Origin: Angiostrongylus vasorum | Lineage: Eukaryota; Nematoda; Chromadorea; Rhabditida; Metastrongylidae | Direction: 5' to 3' | DNA: 64,000 nt | Assembly: GCA_018806985.1 (NCBI GenBank) | Contig: JADANN010000375.1 | Span: 2,480,001-2,544,000, forward strand | Shown: in pieces, positions 51,101 to 63,100 of the stretch | How the letters are laid out: each line of letters begins with the position of its first letter | Numbering within the stretch: the stretch's first letter is position 1 | Notes under the pieces: generated by a model | What the model was told of the DNA's origin: nothing | The model's database searches: none | The model's input: the letters and a program-made list of their open reading frames with translations, nothing else | Translations under genes and position numbers: made by a program

Positions 51101-54100
51101 CTATATCGGTTTCCACTAATTATCGAGTAACTCCAAGCGATACCAGCCCGTTTGGCACTAGCGCGTAAAAAGATTTTAAAAAAAGATGGGGGGTTTGCTT
51201 GCTTAAGGAACAAGAATATCGCCATCCTTCTAGGGAGCGATGTCGCCTTTGGTTTTTATTGCTTTTGTCAAGAAAGAAACTATGGAAAAAAACCTCACCT
51301 TTCCAGGCTATGAGGAAGGCGAAATCCGCCGAAACGTCAGCTTGCTCGTAAATAAAGAAATAAAATAATACCTCGTGCTTGCTCAGCAAGAACATGAAGA
51401 ATAACGATGGAAAGCTTACCAGGTTCCGCTAGGACAGAGATTTCGTCTTAATTGGGCTTTTTGGATAGAAAAGTCGAGCTCATCAATTTGGGATGTTAAA
51501 CTGGGGATGAATTCTTCTAGTGCATATTGCAGTTTTCGATACCTAAGAACACAGCGTTCCAGCTACGATGAGGGGAGTAAGCCATTGCGGTGTGGATGCG
51601 GGTAGGGTGGGAAAAGTCATTACGAAACATAAATGCATGAAATATATAATAGTATAAATAGACAAAAATTTTTAGTACATCAGCAAGTCAATTGGAAATT
51701 CTTTTATAAAATGAACCTTAATGTGGCGCAGTTACCAAGACCAACGAAGTCTGCATGATTATTTCTTTCTGTTTTTGAACGCACTGCCAGAAACCTACGC
51801 TTTACCAATTTTGCCGAAGAATCCATAAATTGAAAGTCCAAAGAAATTCTAACCACACCTGCGTTTCTCAATACCAACTGGAAGAATCTGGTCGAACAAT
51901 TTAAATATGAGAGGAAAAAAGATAAAAAAAAACGGGAAGGAGAAAGAAAAATAAAATCAGGTTAACAACGTGCTTCACAAAAAGTGCCTTACGAGAGCTG
52001 TGGTCTTTGCGACTTATGACAGCCACCACAAAGGTAGCGTTGATAAATTTCATAATCGTATTAGAATATAAAGGACAAAGGATAAGGCTCTCGACCTTGA
52101 TCAAGCTCTGAAAGATGCACCATCTATTGGATTTCATTGAGCACCGTTTGTAGGCGATGATTGAATGCATATCCGGCCTTTACAATGACTCGCGGTGGCC
52201 TACCGATGTATCGCACCAGTGCTGATATCCTCCCAGACAGGTCTTGTACCAATTTGCCGACCTCGGAGGGATGGAAGGCTTGGGCGGGGCCATGGGCGCG
52301 GGGACCGATTCCCTGTCTATGTTGCGGGACGTCTCCGACCACTGCGCCACACGCGCCCTTGGTATTAGAATATACAAGACTAAAACACTAAAATTAATGC
52401 CAATTAGTAGAATAATTGTAACTTGAAATGACAAAAAGTTTAATTGCTTATTCAAAAGCTCGAACCCACTGCACTGCACCACTGAGGTTGGCTTTCTCTC
52501 AGCCAGTTTTTTTACTCCAACGGTGTCATCAGCAATCACTCAGCAACAGAGCGTTATCTCAGCACCATTGTGATTATATGAGTAGTTCAAATTTATTTTG
52601 TGAATTTTCAAAAGACCAGGGGGTTTAAGGGTGCTCGGTTTTTACTTGGTCACTCGTTAAAGAGTACATCGAGTTGATTATAACAATAAACGAAGTCAAA
52701 ATTCGTTCACCCGGACAACAACCGTCAAACCAAGCATGAAAATTGATTCAGCGGTATCGATTTGGATTTCTCGTCAGCTGACTCGTATCAACTAAAAGAG
52801 AACGGATCACTTATCGTACCTGAGAATTCGGCTGTTCACAAATTCACCTGCACTGCTGACTATGCAGCTCTACCGACTAGGTGAGCTTCTAACCTTTATT
52901 TGTTTATTTATTCATTTGCTTACAAGACCTATGTTAACATCTACTGTGCCGTTCCCAGCACTTCTTGTATTCGATTAGTTTCCTCGTATCCATCATCCAC
53001 AAGAATCTCCGAACTTTTCTCTTGTGAGTGTGACTGCTATTTGAGGATTGTCGTTTGCTTTACGAATGTCGTCGAATGCTGACCGAGTGCCGGGCTGGAG
53101 CGTTCGCAATTGGATTGCAGATAGCGATCTTTTCCCGGACAAGTCCGATACCGATTTACCGCCCTGGAAGGAAAGAAGGGCTTGGTGAGCGTGGAGCGGA
53201 ATCGAGCCAGCACCGTGCACGTGGTGATCAGCATCACTACCACTGTGCTAACCGTTCCAAAAGTGTGTATTGATACGAAAAAAATAGGGGAATATTCTCT
53301 ATAAGGGACAGAATAATTCTATGAAAGAATAAAAGGATGATGTTCCTGGCGTTGATTTCATCCCTGAGGGATTCGCCATGTATTCGACTTCACAGAGGAC
53401 CTTTAGAGGTGATCTTGGTCTGGTACCAATTTGCTGAATTCGGATAGATGGGGGGCTTGTCAAGCCTGGGACGTGAGATCGAACCCAAGTATGTGTACAG
53501 CAGAGCACCTCTCACCACTTAGCTATGCAGGCGCCCTTGAATATTCTCTGCAAGTTCAACAAAAGAAAGTCCACCGCACTGCATGGAGCATTAGCATTGT
53601 TGTCTTATTTTCCGATTTCGTTCAATCTTTTTACTGCCCTGTTCTGTCTCATCACGTTATTTTTTAATATTGTAAGGTTAATTTTTGCTTTATTTTCTGA
53701 AAAAGGCGCGTGCTATGTTTGAATATAGCACCGTAGAACACGCGTTCTTTGCAGGACGTTTCGTCAAGCTCCGTCTGCATCCACTGGACGAATTCCACAA
53801 TTTACATACACGCCAAAAGATAGTTCGTACAGGTGTGCAAAGATTTACATGTTAGAAAACACAAGAAAAAAGTTACGATATGACTCCCGTACAAAGCAGT
53901 TTTTCAAAAACTACACCAATATTCATTTGAAAATGTCTATTCTTTAAAAGAAACTTCAGATTTTCTTATTAAGAGGGGGCTCAGCAGTAAAACTGCATTG
54001 CGAAGTAACAGGAGATCCGAGGCCATCCATCGTTTGGTACCATAAACGAAAGGTATTTTTACATATTTCATTCTTTCTAATGTATAACTCAATTCCGATA

Positions 54101-57100
54101 TTCCTTGCTGACATCGTAAATTTCCGGAAAACCCACTTTCGGATAAATTTCGATATTCCGTACACGATTAATACTATGTGACGTTAAACCATTGATGGTC
54201 CCACATTTTTTGACGGTACTAGTAATAGAAGTTGGAACTCTCCTCCGTATTTCGGCTCAGCAATTAAAATTCAGTGGACAGAAGATCTTTTTTGCATTCA
54301 CCTGCTTCGAAAACATTGATATCGCCCTTTATTTGACTGCCGTTTAACTCGTACGGTTAACGACAGCAGATCAACATCTACTTTTCGGCGAATTCGTGGT
54401 TGCTCATCGACTTCATTGGACAGCACAGTGTATTACTGTGAGTTAGTCTAAATCCTTGCGAACGGTTTGTGGCGATGGTCTCCAGATGATGGCCAACTTC
54501 CAGGACGGAGGGGAATTGAACTCTCCGCATTGGAGATGGTCGCGGGAAGCGTAATGAGGGGCGACGGCGACGAGCAGCTCGGAACATCCTTGTCTTCCTG
54601 GATGATTCCACCAATTCTGTGTTGTTTGTATTGCAAAACTGTGCAAGGACGACTTTGTTTCCTTTTGTTGTGCATACTGGAATTACGCAAATACACTTTG
54701 GCGAACACCAATTTTCGTGACTTGAGAGATTCGGCAAACGTTGACCGTACACTGTTTGTCACCTCAGCCAGTCCTTTTACGTAATGATCTCATTCTATTA
54801 AGAGTCGTCTTCACTTCCATTTCTTCGGTTTCCGTGCTGATCATGCATGTTTTTGGTGTTTGTAATGACTCCTCATTAACTAAATCGTCCATCTCCATAC
54901 CCAGACTTTTAACTTGTGATAACGTCGATCTCTTGGGTAGTGATGAATGGGCGAAATCCACTGGCATATTTGAGTTTTCCATCTCACTGAAACCCAGACC
55001 TGCCGAACTTTCGTCAATATGATCGTGGGAAGGCGGCATATTTTTTCGATAATGAGTTCAATCTAGAAACGGGTAGTGCGGTGGTAGTGATCATCACCAG
55101 CACGACACTGGTTCGATACCGCAACGGGCTCACCAAACCACAATGCGTTCGGGAGTCGGGAAATTGGTAACAAAATTGTCTGGGAATAGTTCACTCTCTG
55201 AAATTCAAGTGGAATCTTTCTATCTCGGCTGTCTCAGCACTCTTGGGAGAGGCGACTCAACCAGTATTCAGCGACACTCATGAAGTAAACGACAATCCTG
55301 AAGCAGCAGCTGTGAAGCGAAATGTTCGAAGAAGTCCGTGGATGATGGATGTGGTGAAACGAATCGGCTGCAAGTACTGGGATCCGCCATGTAGATGTGA
55401 AACACTGGTCGCGTGAAAGAACGTTTAATCTTGTATCAAAAAGAAATTTAGAGCCTTTTTTTTCAATTAAGTAATGAATACAACGGAAAAGTCCGTGAAC
55501 TTTTAATGGAAAGGCGGTTTCCAGCCACTCACCAACTCCAGAAAATATGAGCTCACAAATGCAAACGCTGTGCTAAAAATCTATCCCTTCTTGGAGGGAG
55601 ACGCTGGAAGGTTTGTTACTTCATTTGAGATTAAAAAAATTTCTTTATTTTTTCAATACTATCGATCATTCAAAAAAGGTGATGTGGATTTGATATATTG
55701 TCACATAATTTTGGGCACTAATAGCACAGTGATTAGAGGCTGTTTGAAGTGCCAACCTCGTCTTTGGTACGATCCCACACCGCGGGTCAACCAAGTTTTT
55801 GAAATGTAAGCAAATCGGTACCAGACATCTTTTTGGAGCATAGAAATACAGAACTGTTACATTGGAATCATTGAAAAAGGCCCAGATATGCATTCAGTCA
55901 CCTCTGTGGTGCTAGGGATTAGTTCGAATGCACGTCGCATCTCTAAGGGATTTGCTTTACCATTACTATCCTCTATACGCTCTTCAGTCTTCTGTATTAT
56001 TTCACCTTTTTTTTATTTGACGAAATTTTTTTGAAAAATAGGTGAGAGACGCACTTTCTGTATCGAAAGGATCCTTACTTATTCTATGAGGACCTATCGA
56101 AACTAATGTCCGCTTCCAACCTATATTTTTATGGTCGCATGTCTCAGTTCAAAATAACTTTGCTACCCGAAATAAAAAAATACGTTGGAATCTACACATA
56201 CATTGTCGCCAACGACGAACAAGTCAACTAATACTGACTGCTTAAAAAATATGATTTTCTGGAGGTGAAGAAGTCGTTGAAGGCAGTTTTGGCTTCAGGT
56301 GGTGTCTGAAGCATTTCTGATGTAGGAATTTGTCGAGATTCTTGAAGAAGTATTAGGCAGTAGGCGAGAAGTACTGTGAATGAGACAGAGTTTCGTAACC
56401 CATCACGTTTGATTTCTGCAACGTCCGCTGTGGTCGTGCGTTGTCGTGGACACATTATCATAGACACGTTAATGAATATTAATTTCGGAAAGAACTAGTA
56501 GCAGCAACGCCGTTTGAGCACACCAAGCTAGAGGTTTCTGCTGAAGCGGCAAACAAAATTAGGAAAGGAAAGCGTTTAAAGTGATGAAGCCAACTGGTCG
56601 TTTCTTCTATTTAAAATTTCCGACTCTTGGCGATCACAACTTTGGTGCCCGACCTTCACTTCCTTTCTACAAACTCATAATGCACCACCGTTCACCCACA
56701 ACTCTTTTAAACACTCAGAAGATATGTATAACTTTTATCTACTGCCCATCACTTTTTTCACGGCAGGATAAAAGGATAAGGAATAAAGCTCTCGGCGTTT
56801 ATCAATCCCCTGACGGATGCGCTATCCATTCGACTTCATTAAGCATCGTTGGAGGTGGCTGAGTGTATATCTGGCCTTCATAATGATTTGCGGTGGCCTA
56901 CCAATGTAAGTCTGGTACCAATTCGCCTTCCCCGGAGAGACGGAAGGCTTGGTGAGCTTAGGGGTGCGCGGATAGACCCCAAGTGTATTGCAATGCGCCT
57001 CTGAGTACAGTGCTACATGCACCCCTGCAATGGAGAAGTGTTTGAAAATGTATATTCGGCATCCACTTGTAGTATTGAACCAATATGTATATAGTGGGAC

Positions 57101-60100
57101 ACGAAAAAAAAACCCGAAAATCGATGTGGACAGTGGAGTTCTATGCACTACAAGCCGTGTTGATCGTAGACAATCCTTCCAGTGTCCTTCACAATGGGCG
57201 CGTGTAGCGCACTGGTTGGAGGCGCCACTGTGACACATACGTGGAATCCATCCCCCGGACCCATGGCTACCTTCATCCCTCCGGGGTCGGTAAATTGGTA
57301 CCAGACTTGTCTGGGAGGATAGCAGCACTGGCCAGATACATCGGTAGGCCACCGCGAGTCATTGTAAAAGCCAGATATGCATTCATTCACCTCCAGCGAT
57401 ACTTAATGAAGTCGAATGCCATCGCTCAGGTATTCATCAATGCAGAGAGTTTTATCCTTTTATCCTTTTATCCTTCACAATGTTGCAGAAATTCTTAACA
57501 TGCATCTAAAATATCGATTGTAAATGTCATCACTCGATTCCTAAAGGAAATGGTGACTGCGCATTAAAGCTATTACTAAAGCATGAAGGTATTAAAGGAA
57601 GAAAGGGTTTGTTGTCTCGAAGGTGACCGAACCATGATCCGTTGATGAGCGAGTGGCCCTTTCACCACTACACTATACATCTCAATATGGAAGAAAACGA
57701 AAGAGACAAATGGTAATAATTTTTTCGACCCTAATTTTTTTAATTGAATATCAAAAGCCAGTTCCGGATGTCCTCCCAGACAAGTCTGGCACTAATTTGC
57801 CGACCCTGGAAAAATGGAATACTTGGTGAGCGTTGGGCGCGGGATCGATACCATGTGCATTATACGGCACCTCTGACCACTGCGGTACAGACGCCCATAC
57901 GGCAAGGTATCATGTGAAATTCAACCACAATGATGTTGGGATGTTTGCAAAACTTGGACACCCAGAGCATATCGAACCGTGATTACCCGAGCCGCTCACG
58001 TGTCACGCACGGGACCATTGAGGCCCGCGTTCTACCTTTTCTGTCTTTTACCTTAGCAGTACCGTCAACAAGCACCCGTCAATTAACACCAGTTTGATCT
58101 CGCCTGGGGTCCAACTTTTTGCAAATATCCCAGTATCATTGTGGCTGTAACTCAGCAAACAGCTGCAGTTTTTCAAAATTCCAGTGAAATGGTTGTATCG
58201 TTGTCTCTGAATGGTACATTCTACTAGATAGTAAAGCTTTTTTTCAGTTACACATGTATGGCAAGAAATATTCACGGCCGCATTGAGCATACGGTGAAAG
58301 TGCACGTGGTGAGCAGGTTGGTGACCTTTGATCTACGCCTTCGCAAATGATCAATGGTGCCTTTGCGTTCAGTATCCCGCCCGACATCTATGATGGTCCC
58401 AAGCATCAAAAGGTGCCCATAGGTGAGCAGGTACGTCAATGTTCAACAATATTTCAAACTAACTGTTTAAAAAAAAGTGTGTCAGGTGTTGTTTCAAGCT
58501 AGCACTTTGGTTAAGCGTTTGAGTTCTTATTCGCAGAAAACAGTGGTTGAATCGATTTTAGTTTTAATCACAATTTTAACCTTTTTACTTACTGCCTACT
58601 GTTTTTTGACGGCAGGGTATATTGCGAAATATAACTTCAACGAAGCTGAGATATTTGCAAAACTCTGGACCGCAAATACCCTGCCGTCAAAAACAGTAGG
58701 CAGTAAGTAAAAAGGTTAAAATTGTGATTGTAACTATAGCCTCAGCTTAACTGGGTTCAATGCCGATTTGGGCTCCCCAGATCAATTCCGTTGATGGGTG
58801 ATTTCTGATGGAAGAAATCGATAGAACCAGCTGAGAGACAGGCTAAACGAAGGACCCGCATGGTGTGGTGGTGAACGCGTTACTCCCCGGAAAGGACAAT
58901 AGCGCGTTCGTTCCCCACCACCATAGGCACCTGCGGTGCAGAGTTTTGCAAATATCTCAGCTTCGTTGAAGTTATATTTCGATTTTTAGTTTGTTTATCA
59001 TTAAACCTCTGCTTCATTTATTTTATGCCAGTTTCGTTTCTAAATGCTACTTCCATGGTGCGTTGCGCTGCTCGGAGGAGCCCTGTAATGCACACGGGAT
59101 CAATACCCGTGCCCCAGATTCACCAAGCCTTCCATCCCTCCGTGATCGGCAAATTGGCACCAGCCTTCTCTGGGAGGAGAGCAGCACTGGTTCGATATAT
59201 CGCTAGGCCACCGCGAGTCAGTGTAAAGGCCAGTTACGCATTCAGTCACCTCCAACGATGCTTAATGAAGTCGGATGTATGGCGCACCCTCAGCGATTGA
59301 TCAATGCCGAGAAGTTTGTTTGTTATCCCTAAACTTCCATGATGATCTAACCACAATGATGCTGAGATAGTTCCCAAGATCGACTTTCTATTAACCTCGG
59401 CATTGGATTATAAATCTGTTGTTCTCTTTTTTACAGCAATCGCGAGGTTGTTATTCAGCACACGTTTACTCCCTCATAAATATAACACATACAAGACAAC
59501 GGTAGCTGACGTTTCGGCAGTATCGCCTTCTTCAGAGCCTGGAAGGATACACTAATATGTAATTTACTAGGTCAAACGCTTCAACAACGCAAACAGAAAG
59601 ATGAAAATCTGAACAGTAATCATACACGATCACCGGCTTCTCGAAAAAACCCACCGTTTTTATCTGTTTTTCACCAAGGAAGAACAGCCGCTTGGAGTCG
59701 TATTTAGTTGAATACTGCACCACGCCACATCAAAAATCAATTCTGAGATACGGGGCTAGATCACGCGTTATCTCAGGGCATTCCTCCTTGCCATTCATTC
59801 TCGGATTTTTGGAATTTATCCAAAAAGCCTCGAGAAATTTGCGCGTTGGTGTTTCAGTCTCCTGTGCGAGATAGCGACTTTTACTTTGCCATCTAGGTGT
59901 TATTTTACACGGATTCATCCCCACAAGTACTACAAGAGGGTAGGTAGATCGTACCTAAACTCATGCAGTCACCGTCTCTGCCGTAAGAGCAAATTGCGCA
60001 ATTTGGTGTTTCACATAGGCAGTCAGACAGGCGGTTATGAACTAACTGACGACGTAGAGTATCCGGTGGTATCTCAACTATCGCTACCGATTCCTCTAGA

Positions 60101-63100
60101 TCTGCCCTTCTTAAGCATCGCTTTATCGCTACACTGATTTCATCGCTAATGAAGGGCAAGATAAACGGGATTTTGTTTCGGCCAAACCCTTCGTTTTGGG
60201 GACGTCGCTCTCCTTCTGAACTTATCTCGTCGGGTTACTATTTCGTAGCCATTGGAGATGGCTCTTTCCCGAGCCAAGTTGCGCGATTCTTCCTTTAGTT
60301 CCCTACTTGTGCTTTCTCACAAGCGCCCTCTTTATGTGTGAAGAGTGGGAAGAAAGCAAATGAACGAGGGTTTTCTTGTTACGTTGCTTTCGCTACCACT
60401 TGGTCATGTAACCGCTACTTGATAAGTTTATTTGAACGTCTAAAAATGAAAGCCAGTTTCTTCTCGGTTTCTCCCGGGTGAACTTAATGTGCTCAGACTG
60501 CTCGATCAATAATTCGAAGCATTTGTCCTTCTCCTCCTGAGTAGAGAAGACGACAAAACAGTCATCTATGTACCTGCAGTAGAGTAGTGGCCGGAGACCG
60601 AGAAAGGGACCTTCAACTTTAGACATAAACGCAATGGCAAGGCTTGATGCCAGTAGCTGTCCCATTGCCAACCCCTTTATTTGCGCGAAATATTTCCCAG
60701 ACCATCTGAAAATCGAGCAGTTTAAGCACTCCTTTAAGAGAGCCATAAGCTGCTGGATGGACAAGCCATGCATATTTGTTCTTCCTTTATGTTCAACAAG
60801 AAGTTCTAAGATGGCTTGCAATGGAAGGGTTTGCCCGAAACAAAATCCCGTTTATCTTGCCCTTCATTAGCGATGAAATAAGTGTAACGATAAACCGATG
60901 CTTAAGAAGGGCAGATCAAGAGAAATCGGTAGCGATAGTTTGAAATACACCGGATACTCTACGTCGTCAGTTAGTTCGTAATCGCCTGTATGACCGTCTA
61001 CGTGAAACACCAAATTGCGTAATTCTCCCCTACGGCAGAGACGGTGATTGCATGAGTTCAGGTACGATATACCTGATTTCTTGTAGCACTTGCGGAGACG
61101 AATATATCGGCGAAACGGGCAGGCTTTTTATGTATCCGCATATAAGAACGCCTAGATGGCGAACGAAAAGCAAGACAAAGTACCCCACTAGGCACGCATA
61201 GGATACAAAAACATAGAGGAGAAGATTTTGATGTAAAAGTCGCTGTCATCGCACAGGGAGACTAAAACACCAACGCGCAAATTTCTCGAGGCTTTTTGGA
61301 TAAATTACAAAAATCCGAGAATGAATAGCAGGGAAGAATGCCTTGAGATGACACGTGATCTAGCCCCGTACCTCAGAACTGATTTTTGATGTGGGGTGGT
61401 ACAGTAATCAACCATATGCTACTCTAAGCGGCTATTCCTCCTTGGTGAAAAACAGATACGGTGGGTTTTTCGAGAAGCCGGTGATCGTGTATGATTACTG
61501 TTCAGATTTTCATATTTCTGTTTGCGTTGTTGAAGCGTTTGACCTAGTAAATTACATATTAGTGTACCCTTCCAGGCTCTAATGAAGGCGATACTACCGA
61601 AACGTCAGCTACCGCCGTGTTGTATGTGTTATATTTGTGAGGATTTAAACGTGTTTTGAATAACAACGTCGCGATTGCTGTAAAAAAGAGCAACAGATGC
61701 TGAGATATTTTCAAAACTCCGGATCGCAGGTGTTGGCGGTGGGGAACGAACGCGCTGTTACTCTTTCCGGCGGCTAACACGTTCACCACCACACCATGCG
61801 GGTCCTTCGTTTCGTCTGTCTCTCAGCTAGTTCTATCGAGCAGGCCATCAACAATCAGCCGTCAACGTAACTGATCTAGGGAGCTCAAATCGACAACCCG
61901 CATGGTGTGGTGTGAACGTGTTAACCCCCGGAAAGGGTAATAGCACGTCCGTTCCCCATCGCAAACACCTACGGTCCGGAGTTTTACAAATATCTCAGCG
62001 TCGTTGTGGTTAGGTCAAACATAATATCCTGCCGTGAAAAAGATTGCAGTAGGCAGTAAATAAAAAGTTAACATTCCATGATAATATTACCATTTTACGA
62101 CGATATTAACATCGACGTAAAGTGAGGGGTTCGACAAGACGAAATCATCTCACCAAAATTATTTACTGCCACCCTCCAGAATGTCATGGGAACATTGGAA
62201 TGGGACAACATGGGAGCGAATATGGATAGTGTCTTCGCTTTGCTGATGGCTTCGTTCTTAGAATACTAAGCATTAGTCTGGCGAGCGAACGGTTGCGGAT
62301 TTTGATAACACGTTTAGGAAAACCAATCTTCGACTAAACCTGACAAAAACGATGTTCATGTGAAACGGATTAGTTTCGCATGCTGCTGCACTCATGGTCA
62401 ACGAAGTGTTCCGAATGCTCCAGTCTGTCTTGGTCGGCAAACCAACACGATTAACGGCTTAGCTCGAAAGTTGAGCAGTCTGAAGCAATGTAGTGAAGAG
62501 ATCAAGGACCATCCGATTCCGTGCCCATCTTTTTAACGCCACTATTCTTCCTGCCTTAGTGGATGCTTCAGAAAACTAGTCGCAGCGTAAGCAGGATCAG
62601 AGATCACTGATCGTTATGAACTTGCACTCAAAATGACGATGCTCCATGTATCCGGTATCACACAAGTGAGAAAGGGAATCATAATTTACGTGCTACGCCA
62701 AGGATCAGACATCGGAGACGTCGTTATACGCGTCAAAACCTTAAATACTTGGCGCGAACACGTAATGCGTTTGGATGACAACCAATGGACAAGAGCTGTT
62801 AGCGACGGGATTCCTCGGGATGTCAGACACACAGGAACAGTACCACTGCATCGATGGTTAGAGTTCTTCACGAAAACCCGAGAGGAAAGGTACGATGTTC
62901 ATCGAGTCCCTAAAGTAAACAGAATTCACTGGGCTACTCCTGCATGCGACACAGAGAACTGGAAAGCTTAGTGGCGCCTAGTCGAGTCACTGAACGATCA
63001 GCGAGACAACACGTGGGTGGTGACCTCCATTGTAAAATGTTTCTACTAACCTCGTTTTTTTGATATGTTGATTGCCTTTTGCGGAAAATAAACTAAGAGG

